Below, piece after piece: positions 16,967 to 25,248 of a stretch of DNA of 64,000 nucleotides. The first letter of the stretch is position 1. Each line of letters opens with the position of its first letter. The stretch lies in assembly GCF_042685265.1 (NCBI RefSeq), contig NZ_JBHUMX010000014.1; one strand, 5' to 3'. Source of the DNA: Oceanobacillus_B kapialis (lineage in GTDB: Bacteria; Bacillota; Bacilli; Bacillales; Amphibacillaceae). The position numbers were made by a program, and so were the translations under genes. Under the pieces are notes generated by a model. That model had not been told where the DNA came from. It made no database searches and saw only the letters and a list, made by a program, of their open reading frames with translations.

Positions 16967-16971
16967 GAGTA
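16919..16971 (+). repeat. 22-bp tandem duplication at a gene end
   Basis: The unit at 16919-16940 is repeated exactly at 16941-16962 and followed by 9 bases of a third copy. Twenty-two is not a multiple of three, so the duplication shifts the frame and changes the last residues of the nucleotidyltransferase-like protein. Confidence 0.9.
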
Positions 16972-17006
16972 ACTTATAAAAATTAGTGGACAGGAGTTGA
17001 CATTTT

Positions 17007-17261
17007 ATGGATCGAATGAAAATAGTTGTGCTGTCTTTTATTATAGGAGTCGTTGGGTTATTTATTATCTTTTTCAGTGTCCATTTAGGTACTTCAGTTG
17101 CTGATACTTGGTTAGCTGAGCTAGGTAGCGTAAGCACGGAAGTATATTTAGCGAGAATGAACGGCTATATTGTGAACTTCCAATTAATCGGAGGAATTCT
17201 TTTTGGAATCGGGCTTTTTGGCGCTTTATTATTTTACTATAAGATGTCTATCTCAAATTAA
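17007..17261 (+). CDS. Small two-helix membrane protein
   Basis: An 84-residue protein with two hydrophobic segments (about 5-27 and 54-78) separated by a polar loop. ACAGGAG lies upstream of the ATG at a rather long distance. A strong terminator follows directly. It begins 40 bases after the nucleotidyltransferase-like gene and may be co-transcribed. No family recognised. Confidence 0.6.
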   Translation: MDRMKIVVLSFIIGVVGLFIIFFSVHLGTSVADTWLAELGSVSTEVYLARMNGYIVNFQLIGGILFGIGLFGALLFYYKMSISN

Positions 17262-17276
17262 TAATGTCCTAACAAT

Positions 17277-17305
17277 GCCAGGGTGATTGCACACCCTGGC
17301 TTTTT
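17277..17305 (+). terminator. Rho-independent terminator
   Basis: A perfect 9-bp stem GCCAGGGTG/CACCCTGGC with a 6-base loop and T5. It separates the 16.4-17.3 kb unit from the ZorA-like gene. Confidence 0.9.
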
Positions 17306-17436
17306 AATATGGAATCCGCATACTCGATACCTCACCTAACTTGTACACATGATTTCTACACTTGTTGAATACCAATAGAAGAAGAAGCTTCTGAGAAAAT
17401 GACTCAGAAAAAGTCTGGTACAGGGAGGAAACGAAA

Positions 17437-19266
17437 ATGGTGCAAGCCATTCTTGAATTATTTACAAGTGAGCAGAAGGCAGAAGCAATCCTAGCCAATT
17501 CTATGATAGAGGTTATTTTTTTACTATTGTTCGGCTTGTTTTTTATTGCTGTAATCCTTCATATAACACTCTTTGGCAAATTAAAAAAGATCCGGAATTA
17601 TATGAAAGACACAAACCGACTTGATATCGAACCACTGCACGGCTTTCAAGAGCAATTCAACAACAGACAAGGAGAGGGCATCAAGGCTGAAACGTTTGTG
17701 CAGGAAAAGTTTTCAGGCTGGCGTTTTTTTCAAGTGCCTGTCGTTAGTTTAATTAAAATGATTCAAATGACTGTTTCTGTCTTTATATTATTAGGCGTAT
17801 TAGGAACCTTTATCGGCCTCACCGCTTCGCTTGGGAGCATCAATATAGATGAAAGCGATCTTGTAGAGGGTGTGGCAGGTGTACTAGCTGGGATAGACGT
17901 CGCTTTTTATACGAGTATAGCTGGAATGGGCTTTTCGTTAATTATGACCATTCTAATTAAAATGCTGAACACCGAATTTATGCTGACCGATATTATGCTA
18001 ATGACAGAATCCAATCTAGAAGGTACAGAGCAGCATAGCATGGGAAGGTTAATAAACGTATCCGAAGCAATCAATCAGTCTATTTTAAGCCTGCAGGAGA
18101 CAAATCAAAAGTCATTGCAAGGTATTGAAGCTTCCTTTACAGGATTTAAGGAGTATACAGCAGGCTTGCAGCAATCTGCTAAGGACCTCGCTGCCTTTAA
18201 TGAGGGACTAGCAGTAAATCTAGGAGAATTTCAAACTCTCTTCGAACATATGAAACAGGTGACAGATGGTTTTTCAGAAGGAACAACAAACCTGAATAAG
18301 AACTTTGATTCCTTGTTTTCCTATTTTAAAAAGACTGATGCTAAAAATGACCGTATGGTAAAGGGATTCGAAAACACATTGGAAAAAGTGAAGGAACTAT
18401 CAGATACACAAATAAAGACATTAGACCAATTCGAAGGTTCTGTTCATGAAATCAAGCAGTTTACATCAAATCTTTTGGGCGAGCAAGAAACAATGCACCG
18501 TTCCTTTGAAAGCATACAAGTGAAAAGTAATGAATTAGTCGGAGCTATGGATAATCATAATAAAGCATTCCAAAGAATTTTTGGAGAAGATCTTTCCACA
18601 AAACTTTCTAGTGTGATGACACACCTTGGGAATCTTTCTAGAGAATTTGACAAGATGGGGAACTCGCTTGTAAAACTCCCTGAGGCATTAGAAGTTATTA
18701 ACCATACGCAGTCGGAATATAAGCATTTGCTTGCAGATCGTTTTAATGAGTTAAAAGACTTTAATCGCACGTTCAACCAGCATTTAAAAAGTCATTCAAA
18801 TGAAACAATGGCCTTTGAGAAGCACATGCAAGAGGCCGCGAGTACTTATGAACAAATTGGAATGAAGAACAACCAACTAATCCAGGAGATGAATGCAACC
18901 ATTAATCAGATGAACAATGGATTTAGACAGCGAGAAAATCAAATGGAGGCAAGTGTCGGGATTTTAAAGGATACTTTATCAAGTTATGTTGGAAATCTAG
19001 AAGGTTCTCTTGGGAATAAATTGGATAGTTTAATCCAAAACTTTGGCCGGTATGTAGAACAGACCAATGATGCAATCCGAAATGAGTTTAAAGAGGTTCA
19101 AAGAATTACTGAAGCGACACATCAAAGTAACGGCAGATTTATTCAACAAACACTTCAAGAGATTAGTAGAGAATTACAAGCACTAAATCAACGTAGAACT
19201 ATCCCAACCCAGCAACAAGCAGGAAATTGGAATAATGGAATAGGGATGAACCAAAATGAATTCTAA
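17437..19266 (+). CDS. ZorA-like MotA/TolQ/ExbB-family proton-channel protein with long coiled-coil tail
   Basis: A 609-residue protein. Membrane segments lie at about 22-45, 105-130 and 150-182; the last two carry the MotA/ExbB channel signature (LGVLGTFIGLTASLG and AGIDVAFYTSIAGMGFSLIMT). From about residue 200 to 580 the protein is a continuous alpha-helical, heptad-like region rich in Gln, Asn, Glu and Lys. The same design is seen in ZorA of the Zorya anti-phage system, where the tail projects into the cytoplasm. The stop overlaps the start of the ZorB-like gene by 11 bases, so the two are translationally coupled. No zorC, zorD, zorE, zorF or zorG gene is present nearby, so a defence role is unproven. 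Confidence 0.85.
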   Translation: MVQAILELFTSEQKAEAILANSMIEVIFLLLFGLFFIAVILHITLFGKLKKIRNYMKDTNRLDIEPLHGFQEQFNNRQGEGIKAETFVQEKFSGWRFFQVPVVSLIKMIQMTVSVFILLGVLGTFIGLTASLGSINIDESDLVEGVAGVLAGIDVAFYTSIAGMGFSLIMTILIKMLNTEFMLTDIMLMTESNLEGTEQHSMGRLINVSEAINQSILSLQETNQKSLQGIEASFTGFKEYTAGLQQSAKDLAAFNEGLAVNLGEFQTLFEHMKQVTDGFSEGTTNLNKNFDSLFSYFKKTDAKNDRMVKGFENTLEKVKELSDTQIKTLDQFEGSVHEIKQFTSNLLGEQETMHRSFESIQVKSNELVGAMDNHNKAFQRIFGEDLSTKLSSVMTHLGNLSREFDKMGNSLVKLPEALEVINHTQSEYKHLLADRFNELKDFNRTFNQHLKSHSNETMAFEKHMQEAASTYEQIGMKNNQLIQEMNATINQMNNGFRQRENQMEASVGILKDTLSSYVGNLEGSLGNKLDSLIQNFGRYVEQTNDAIRNEFKEVQRITEATHQSNGRFIQQTLQEISRELQALNQRRTIPTQQQAGNWNNGIGMNQNEF

Positions 19267-19948
19267 ATATCAACGACTGTTTCGAAATGAACAGGATGAA
19301 GGACAATTTTGGCCCTCGTTCACGGATTTACTTACGACCATCTTGCTCTGTTTTATGTTGATTTTCATTTGTATGATGGTTATTAAATCGTTGCAAATTG
19401 AAGAGATGAAAAAAACACTTGATCAAATTATGGGAGTGCGGGCCAAGCTTGTAAGTGAGCTGAAGGAGGAATTTAGTGACTCCTCGATGGGTGTTGAAGT
19501 TGATGAAAAGACAGGGGCCATCTTATTTAATACCGAAATTTTATTTGACTACGGAGAGGATGAACTCAAGCCGCAATCTTTTAAGTTCTTGGATGAATTT
19601 GTACCGAAATACTTAGATATCTTGTTACAGAGTGGGTATGAGGAATATGTTGCTGAAATTATTATTGAGGGGCACACAGATCGAGACGGGAGCTATTTAT
19701 ACAACCTGCAGTTAGCTCAAGAACGTGCCTTTAGTGTTGCCGACTACATTATGAGCGAAGATTTTCCTTATGAAAATATTCAGGAACACGTAGGGGAAAA
19801 GCTAACGGTAAACAGCAAGTCGTTTTCTGATCCGAGAACAGATGAAGATGGCAATTATAGTGCGGAGGATTCACGCCGTGTAGAATTTAAGTTCAGACTG
19901 AAAGACGAAGAGATTCTTGATAAAACGAGAGAAATCCTGGGCAATTAA
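19256..19948 (+). CDS. ZorB-like MotB/OmpA-domain stator protein
   Basis: A 230-residue protein with one membrane helix (about residues 24-44) led by Asp24 in SFTDLLTT, the proton-binding Asp position of MotB and ZorB. The outer part carries an OmpA/MotB peptidoglycan-binding domain with the motif EGHTDRDG (His140, Asp142), the helix QLAQERAFSVADYI and a late RRVEFKF strand. It would anchor a five-to-two stator with the upstream ZorA-like channel. In a Gram-positive cell the domain would grip the thick wall. It ends 136 bases before the 3D-domain gene, which has its own ribosome binding site. Confidence 0.85.
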   Translation: MNSKYQRLFRNEQDEGQFWPSFTDLLTTILLCFMLIFICMMVIKSLQIEEMKKTLDQIMGVRAKLVSELKEEFSDSSMGVEVDEKTGAILFNTEILFDYGEDELKPQSFKFLDEFVPKYLDILLQSGYEEYVAEIIIEGHTDRDGSYLYNLQLAQERAFSVADYIMSEDFPYENIQEHVGEKLTVNSKSFSDPRTDEDGNYSAEDSRRVEFKFRLKDEEILDKTREILGN

Positions 19949-20084
19949 ACCTTCTACCTAGTTCATGGTCCCTATTTTAAGTTTACCTCCTTTCTATTAA
20001 GGGTAAGCAATGTGTTGTATGGTCGTTTATCAACCATTGCTATCATAATACCTTAGCAACAAGAGAGAGGTAGGAGGGATTTAT

Positions 20085-20648
20085 ATTCGTTACGTTTTAT
20101 CAAGTGTATTCATTTTGCTCGTTATGATTTTATTGGCCGACCCAGTCCATGCTGATAATCGACATAGTTTTACGTTTCCTCTAGGTAAAAATATAACTCA
20201 AGAGAGTGAAAGTAATCCTGTGATCACCACATTAGAGGTATCGAGGAAATTTATTGGTGACACGCCATATCTACAGGTAGAACATACACCAGATATAAAG
20301 AAAGAGAAAGAGGCATTAACAGAGACATACATTGTAACGGCCTACACAGCAGGCGTAGAATCAACTGGTAAGTCACCGGATCATCCTGCGTACGGTATTA
20401 CAGCATCAGGGAATCTCGTTAAACAACATGAAACCTTAGCATGTCCAAACTCACTCGACTTTGGGACACAAGTTTATATACCAAAATTGGACGAGACCTT
20501 CACATGTGAAGATCGCGGTAGTGCTATAACAGAAGGACGATTGGATGTTTATATAGAAGATTTGGAAGAAGCTATCCATTTTGGAGTACAAGAGCTCGAA
20601 GTACAAATATTGGAGGAAAAGAAGAATCGTCAGTTTGTTTTTCGTTAA
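20085..20648 (+). CDS. Secreted 3D-domain protein, probable AUU start
   Basis: A protein of about 187 residues with a signal peptide (RYVLSSVFILLVMILLADP) and a C-terminal 3D (Asp-Asp-Asp) domain: VTAYTAG, AYGITASG, and the catalytic-looking CEDRGSAITEGRLDVY. 3D domains occur in cell-wall lytic transglycosylases such as YocH and MltA relatives. AGGAGG at 20072-20077 is 7 bases before an ATT codon at 20085 that would begin a full signal peptide. The next possible starts (TTG 20115, ATG 20124) lack a ribosome binding site and would cut the signal peptide. I therefore place the start at the ATT. Confidence 0.75.
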   Translation: MRYVLSSVFILLVMILLADPVHADNRHSFTFPLGKNITQESESNPVITTLEVSRKFIGDTPYLQVEHTPDIKKEKEALTETYIVTAYTAGVESTGKSPDHPAYGITASGNLVKQHETLACPNSLDFGTQVYIPKLDETFTCEDRGSAITEGRLDVYIEDLEEAIHFGVQELEVQILEEKKNRQFVFR

Positions 20649-20654
20649 GTAAAC

Positions 20655-20697
20655 AAAGAACTTCACTGCAGGAAAATTGCAGCGGAGTTCTTTTTTT
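20655..20697 (+). terminator. Rho-independent terminator
   Basis: AAAGAACTTCACTGCA pairs with TGCAGCGGAGTTCTTT with small mismatches, followed by T7. It ends the 3D-domain gene. Confidence 0.85.
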
Positions 20698-20734
20698 GGT
20701 TCTTATAGCTGTAAATGTTTTTCTTTACAAAAGC

Positions 20735-20759
20735 AAAAAGCCTCTTAAGAAGAGGCTTA
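20735..20759 (-). terminator. Terminator of the PAS chemoreceptor gene
   Basis: AAGCCTCTT (20738-20746) pairs with AAGAGGCTT (20750-20758). On the minus strand the stem is followed by TTTTTG. It lies 43 bases beyond the chemoreceptor stop codon. Confidence 0.75.
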
Positions 20760-20801
20760 GAGCACAATACACTTGAAAGTGAGGTGACAAAATATTTCAT
20801 T

Positions 20802-21716
20802 TTACAGTAGTCCTTTAAATTGCTGGGCTTGGGCATCGAGTTGCTTGGAAGATTTGGTTAACTCTTTAAATTCTTCTACTGTAGATTGTACTTTTGTTTG
20901 CCCTTCAATAATATGACTTTGTACTTCTTTCGTCCCTTCGCTAATAGTATCTATTTCAACCGTTATACGGTCAATATTATCACGTATCTGTGAAATAGAC
21001 TTCTCCACATTATTGGATAATTTGCGAACTTCTTGTGCGACCACATTAAACCCCCGACCATGCTCACCCGCTCTTGCAGCTTCAATTGCTGCGTTTAAAG
21101 CAAGCAGGTTTGTCTGAGAGGCAATGGCTTTTACTGTATTGACTATTTGCTGGATGGACTCTGTTTCTTGTTGTAATTGGATTAGGTCTTCTGTATTTTT
21201 ACCTGATATGGAAGTGATTGTATCAATTACGTTCAAGAGGGACTCTGAACGTGCAATCCCCGCTCCCGCCCTTTTATTTAGATCCGCAGACATTTCATTT
21301 AACTGGCTTGCTACGTCAGTAATTGCATTATACCGATCTGTTATATCTGTAGCGACTTTGGATACTCCAATAACCTTTGTCCTGGGTTTGTTAAAAATAG
21401 GCATGTATGTTGCCTCAAGCCATACACGTTTATTTCCTTTGCCTCTTCGCTCAATCTTGTCCTGAAAGCTGTTTCCTGACAGAAGGTGATCCCAGAAGCG
21501 TTTATACTCAGGACTATAAGCAAACTCGGGAAAGCAAAGTTCTCTATGATGCATGCCCTGCATTTCTTCCGTGGTGTAGCCTACCGTTTTTGCAAATACA
21601 TCATTTACATATGCTACACGATAGTCTAAACCAAAGCGTATAATGGCTAAATTTTCCTCAATTGCTTTTACAACATGTTCGTCTGTTACTAGCTCATATT
21701 CTGGTATATAAACCAT
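20802..21716 (-). CDS. Soluble PAS-domain methyl-accepting chemotaxis-like protein
   Basis: A 304-residue protein without membrane segments. Residues about 15-130 form a PAS domain (NLAIIRFGLDYRVAYVNDVF, GYTTEEMQGMHHRELCF, VATDITDRY). Residues about 150-300 form a chemoreceptor signalling hairpin with the conserved tip IASQTNLLALNAAIEAARAGE. It is a cytoplasmic sensor that would couple a bound ligand or redox signal to CheA/CheW. The signalling part is short, like Bacillus YfmS. GGAGG precedes the ATG. No chemotaxis genes are adjacent. Confidence 0.88.
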   Translation of the reverse strand: MVYIPEYELVTDEHVVKAIEENLAIIRFGLDYRVAYVNDVFAKTVGYTTEEMQGMHHRELCFPEFAYSPEYKRFWDHLLSGNSFQDKIERRGKGNKRVWLEATYMPIFNKPRTKVIGVSKVATDITDRYNAITDVASQLNEMSADLNKRAGAGIARSESLLNVIDTITSISGKNTEDLIQLQQETESIQQIVNTVKAIASQTNLLALNAAIEAARAGEHGRGFNVVAQEVRKLSNNVEKSISQIRDNIDRITVEIDTISEGTKEVQSHIIEGQTKVQSTVEEFKELTKSSKQLDAQAQQFKGLL

Positions 21717-21983
21717 ATTTTATCCTCCAATTGGAATGCTACTGAAATCTACATACATTCAAAATAAGGATTGTTACTTTAAAGCAGACCTCAAAGAGAG
21801 AATGGTTTACCTTATTTTTCGCGTAGCTTGATTCATTGAGCAAGAAAATTTTGTGATTCTTATTTACTAGCCCGTTTTCCCTATAATAAATTAATTAAAC
21901 CTGAATTAAAGATAGTTTAAATGATTTCAAGTGAATTATCTATTATACGAGCCTTTTCTTTACAAATTCTCAACAAAACAAAA
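21717..21983. other. Intergenic stretch without a recognised gene
   Basis: About 270 AT-rich bases between two minus-strand genes. It should hold the promoter of the chemoreceptor gene, but I found no clear sigma-A or sigma-D (TAAA-N15-GCCGATAT) match and no coding sequence. Confidence 0.5.
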
Positions 21984-22008
21984 AAGCGCCATCTCTTAAA
22001 TGGCACTT
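21984..22008 (-). terminator. Terminator of the aldo/keto reductase gene
   Basis: AAGCGCCAT pairs with ATGGCACTT around a 7-base loop, one wobble. On the minus strand it is followed by a TTTTTTGTTTTG run. Confidence 0.8.
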
Positions 22009-22026
22009 CGTCAAACAATAATTAAT

Positions 22027-22863
22027 TTAAAATTCCTCATATATTGCAGGGTCTTGACCCTTTAATCTACCATCAGGCAGAGTTAGCTTTGAAATAGTAG
22101 TCATTTCTGATTCGCTAAGTGAGAAATCAAATATTGAAATATTTTCGAGCTGACGACTAGGTGTGGAGGATTTTGGTATAGAGATGGCTCCTAGCTGGTA
22201 ATGCCAACGTAAGATAACTTGAGAAATTGTTTTCTGATGTTGGTCAGCAATTTCCCCTATCGTGTCATTTTGCAACACCGCACTTGCTCTACCTAACGGG
22301 CTCCAAGACTCTGTTTTTACATTATGCTCCTCATGCCACTTGCGTAACGCTTCTTGATTGAAGAACGGGTGAAGCTCAATTTGGTTCATGCTAGGTAAAA
22401 CGCCGGTTTCTTTATCCAGACGTTCAAGGTGTTCAGGAAGGAAATTACATACGCCAATGGAGCGAATTAGTCCCCATTTTTTGGCGTCAATTAAAGCCTG
22501 CCATGCTTCAACATAAATATCTTGCTGGGGATTTGGCCAATGAATTAAATATAAATCGTAATAATCTAGATTTGCCCGGTAAAGGGATTCTTGAATGGCG
22601 GTTACCGCTTTATCATAAGGTTGATAGCGACCAGGTAATTTGGAGGTTATCAGCAACTGTTCTCTAGGAGTGGTAATGCGTCGAATGGCCTCGCCAACGG
22701 TACCTTCATTTTCGTAGTTATAAGCCGTATCAATTAATCGATAGCCAATATCAATCGCACTTGTAATCGCGTTTACTCCAACGTTTCCATTAAGCTTGTA
22801 GGTCCCAAATCCGATTTCTGGTACAGTGAGTCCATCATTCAAGGTTGTTACTGGTATATTCAT
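22027..22863 (-). CDS. Aldo/keto reductase
   Basis: A 278-residue NADPH-dependent (beta/alpha)8 reductase. The catalytic tetrad is visible: Asp in RLIDTAYNYENE, the Tyr just after it, Lys in LITSKLPG and His in YLIHWPNP. The C-terminal NADP phosphate-binding motif is SIPKSSTPSRQLENI. Length and sequence fit the 2,5-diketo-gluconate reductase/YvgN-like group, which reduces methylglyoxal and other aldehydes. AAGGAGCG lies upstream. It has its own terminator and no operon partners. Confidence 0.9.
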   Translation of the reverse strand: MNIPVTTLNDGLTVPEIGFGTYKLNGNVGVNAITSAIDIGYRLIDTAYNYENEGTVGEAIRRITTPREQLLITSKLPGRYQPYDKAVTAIQESLYRANLDYYDLYLIHWPNPQQDIYVEAWQALIDAKKWGLIRSIGVCNFLPEHLERLDKETGVLPSMNQIELHPFFNQEALRKWHEEHNVKTESWSPLGRASAVLQNDTIGEIADQHQKTISQVILRWHYQLGAISIPKSSTPSRQLENISIFDFSLSESEMTTISKLTLPDGRLKGQDPAIYEEF

Positions 22864-23093
22864 TTCCGCATCGCTCCTTTTTTAATGATAAAATTATAGT
22901 GGCATGATCAGTATTTCGTTACGTTATTCAAAGAACTGTTACTATAAGATTACCATTACCAAATCAAGAGGTTCAAATGAATAGATTGAAAATAATTACG
23001 ACTATATGGAAACACTTGACTTGAAAGCCTTTACATAAGCTATGCTAGGTATGCTAGGATATAATGAAAATATAAAATCTGGAGGGACGCAAC

Positions 23094-23873
23094 ATGGCAG
23101 AACAACACATCATCTTTTTTGATATAGATGGAACACTTCTTAATGAAGAAAAAGAAGTACCTGACAGTACGAAAAAGGCAATTGCTGATTTAAAGGAAGC
23201 AGGGCATGAAGTCGCAATAGCTACTGGAAGGGCACCGTTCTTTTTCCAATCATTACGTGAAGAATTAGGAATCGATACATATGTATGCTTTAACGGTCAA
23301 TATGTCGTTTATAAAGGTGAAGTTATTCACCAGAACCCATTAAAAAGCGACTTGCTGGAGGACCTAGCAAAAGAATCACTTGCCAATGAACATCCTATTG
23401 TTTTTATGGGAGAAGAGGAAATGAAGGCAAATGTTCCAGACCACGATGTAGTCAAGGAAAGTTTAGCATCTTTGAAAATTGATATGAGCCTAGAGCATGA
23501 CCCGACATACAACCAGGGTAGGGATATTTTTCAATCTCTTTTATTCTGTGAAGAAGGTGAGGAAAAATTCTACGAAGAAAAGTATAGTGCTTTTAACTTT
23601 GTACGTTGGCATCCAAGATCTGTAGATGTTGTGCCTGCTGAAGGGTCAAAAGCAGTAGGGATTAAAAAAGTAACCGATCTGCTTGATATTCCTGCCGAAA
23701 ACCATGTAGCGTTTGGTGATTCATTGAATGATTTGGAAATGTTAACAGAAATTCCAAACAGTGTAGCAATGGGGGATGGCCATCCAAGAGCAAAGCAAGC
23801 AGCTAAATATGTAACAGAAGCGGTAAATGATGATGGAATATTAAAAGGATTACAGATGCTAGGATTATTATAA
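23094..23873 (+). CDS. Cof-type HAD-superfamily phosphatase
   Basis: A 259-residue HAD hydrolase of the Cof/YidA type. Motif I is FFDIDGTLL at the N-terminus, motif II is ATGRAP, motif III is the Lys in PAEGSKAVGIKK, and motif IV is FGDSLNDLEML. The large C2 cap between motifs II and III marks the group that dephosphorylates sugar phosphates, FMN or pyridoxal phosphate. GGAGGG lies upstream of the ATG. The gene is monocistronic with a terminator. Confidence 0.9.
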   Translation: MAEQHIIFFDIDGTLLNEEKEVPDSTKKAIADLKEAGHEVAIATGRAPFFFQSLREELGIDTYVCFNGQYVVYKGEVIHQNPLKSDLLEDLAKESLANEHPIVFMGEEEMKANVPDHDVVKESLASLKIDMSLEHDPTYNQGRDIFQSLLFCEEGEEKFYEEKYSAFNFVRWHPRSVDVVPAEGSKAVGIKKVTDLLDIPAENHVAFGDSLNDLEMLTEIPNSVAMGDGHPRAKQAAKYVTEAVNDDGILKGLQMLGLL

Positions 23874-23880
23874 AACTAGA

Positions 23881-23915
23881 AGAGAGAGCGTGTTGTGCAA
23901 AATACGCTCTTTTCT
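23881..23915 (+). terminator. Rho-independent terminator
   Basis: AGAGAGAGCGT pairs with ACGCTCTTTTCT (one wobble or bulge) around a 12-base loop and runs into T-rich sequence after the HAD phosphatase gene. Confidence 0.7.
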
Positions 23916-23988
23916 TAAATAGTAATTTTAATTATATTTCAAGATTATTTATATCCAGGCAATGAGACAGAATTTTATCCGGTTAAAG

Positions 23989-24063
23989 TTCCATTCGTTC
24001 GATTAACATTTGTGGGGGAGGAAGGAAGCTCCCATCAAAAGAAGTTCCACTTTATTTTTAGTA
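23989..24063 (+). repeat. Dispersed intergenic repeat, copy 1
   Basis: About 75 bases that align with 30495-30570, sharing TTCGTTC-(A/G)A-(T/C)TAACATTTG, a G-run, an AGGGAA/AGGAAG block, CCCA, and TCCAC-(T/A)TTATTTT. Neither copy has an open frame. Both lie between genes. The repeat could be a degenerate mobile or regulatory element. Confidence 0.65.
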
Positions 24064-24083
24064 CCCATCAGAGGTGAACGCTT

Positions 24084-24524
24084 ATGAAACTTTTCCACGT
24101 TAGTGAAGAAAAGGGAATTTCTATTTTCCGGCCGCGTGTGCCAGAGAGGATTGACTTAGATAAAAGAAGACCACTTGTGTGGGCAATTAGTGAAGAAATG
24201 TTACCCAATTTTTTAACGCCAAGAAACTGCCCCAGGGTCTGCTTCCAAGTTGATCAACACACATCTTCATTGGATAAAAAAACATACTTGCGTGTACATA
24301 ATTATGTAATTGTGATCGAAAAAGTATGGCTTCAACGATTAAAAGAGACAACACTTTACTTGTATGAATTTAATAGTGCTAATTTCGTGCTCCAGGATAA
24401 AAATGCAGGGTATTACGTTAGTGAATTACCACAGATACCAATTAGAAAGATTGTAGTTGAAAATTTGCATAAAGCACTAGCTGAACGTGGGGTAGAATTG
24501 CGTGTCGTAGATAGATTATGGTAA
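24084..24524 (+). CDS. DUF6886-like protein
   Basis: A 146-residue soluble protein that starts KLFHVSEEKGISIFRPRVP and continues RRPLVWAISEEMLPNFLTP and RNCPRVCF, which I recall as hallmarks of the DUF6886 family of Bacillaceae. The function of the family is unknown to me. The FHVSE start and the LVWAI region loosely recall ADP-ribosyltransferase-fold proteins, but this is only a resemblance. AGAGGTGAA lies upstream of the ATG. It precedes an HD-domain gene by 92 bases. Confidence 0.75.
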   Translation: MKLFHVSEEKGISIFRPRVPERIDLDKRRPLVWAISEEMLPNFLTPRNCPRVCFQVDQHTSSLDKKTYLRVHNYVIVIEKVWLQRLKETTLYLYEFNSANFVLQDKNAGYYVSELPQIPIRKIVVENLHKALAERGVELRVVDRLW

Positions 24525-24616
24525 ATTCATGATGCGATTTTAACTTCCTCGTTTCAGTGGTCTATGTGCAGGATGCGTTTTGCTCAACCAAGAGGTACAT
24601 AAAGGAGACAGTTAAA

Positions 24617-25234
24617 ATGAAAGAAACATTACAAGAAGTGATGCAAGTGATAAAGCTCGCAGAAAAGCTTAAATACGAGCTTCGCCATAGTTGGCTTAGT
24701 AACGGCAGACGAGAAAGTGTTGCGGAGCATACTTGGAGGCTTTCTTTAATGGCAATGCTCATTGAACCATTAATGGAAGAGAAGTTGGATACCGCAAAGT
24801 TACTTAAAATGATTATTATTCACGATTTAGTCGAGGCGGAAGCAACCGATGTGCCAGCGTTTGATACATTGGAAAATGAACAAGTCAAAGCATTAAAGCA
24901 GGCTCGCGAGCAAGAGGCTATAGACCATTTAAGAGACATGCTACCTCGAGAATTAGGGCAGGAGATTCATAGTCTATGGATGGAGTTTGAAGAAAAAGAG
25001 ACATTAGAAGCCAAAACCGCTAATGCACTTGATAAGCTGGAAGCCCAAATTCAGCATAATGAAGCTTCAATAGATACGTGGTTGCCAGTGGAACATGGAA
25101 TGAGTTTTATGCTTGGCAAACATACGGATTTTCATCCTGTTTTAAAAGAGCTAAAGGATATGATTGAAGATGAAGCTGAGAAAAAAATGATGGCGGCAGG
25201 AATACAAACAGCAGTATTAAAACAAGGTCAATAA
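24617..25234 (+). CDS. HD-domain nucleotidase-like protein (YfbR-like)
   Basis: A 205-residue protein of the HD phosphohydrolase superfamily. Metal ligands are seen in RESVAEHTWRLS (His) and IIIHDLVEAEATD (HD and following Glu), with a final Asp in ALDKLEAQ. Length and motifs fit the YfbR/HDDC2 5'-deoxynucleotidase group. AAGGAGACAG lies upstream of the ATG at 24617, so the upstream part of the open frame is not translated. The end lies 14 bases from the convergent Fe-S regulator gene. Confidence 0.82.
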   Translation: MKETLQEVMQVIKLAEKLKYELRHSWLSNGRRESVAEHTWRLSLMAMLIEPLMEEKLDTAKLLKMIIIHDLVEAEATDVPAFDTLENEQVKALKQAREQEAIDHLRDMLPRELGQEIHSLWMEFEEKETLEAKTANALDKLEAQIQHNEASIDTWLPVEHGMSFMLGKHTDFHPVLKELKDMIEDEAEKKMMAAGIQTAVLKQGQ

Positions 25235-25248
25235 AAAATGGAGGGGGG

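Noticed and set aside
17437..20648. A complete Zorya defence operon
   Set aside because: Only ZorA- and ZorB-like genes are present. The next gene is a secreted 3D-domain protein, and no helicase, nuclease or other Zorya effector is in reach.
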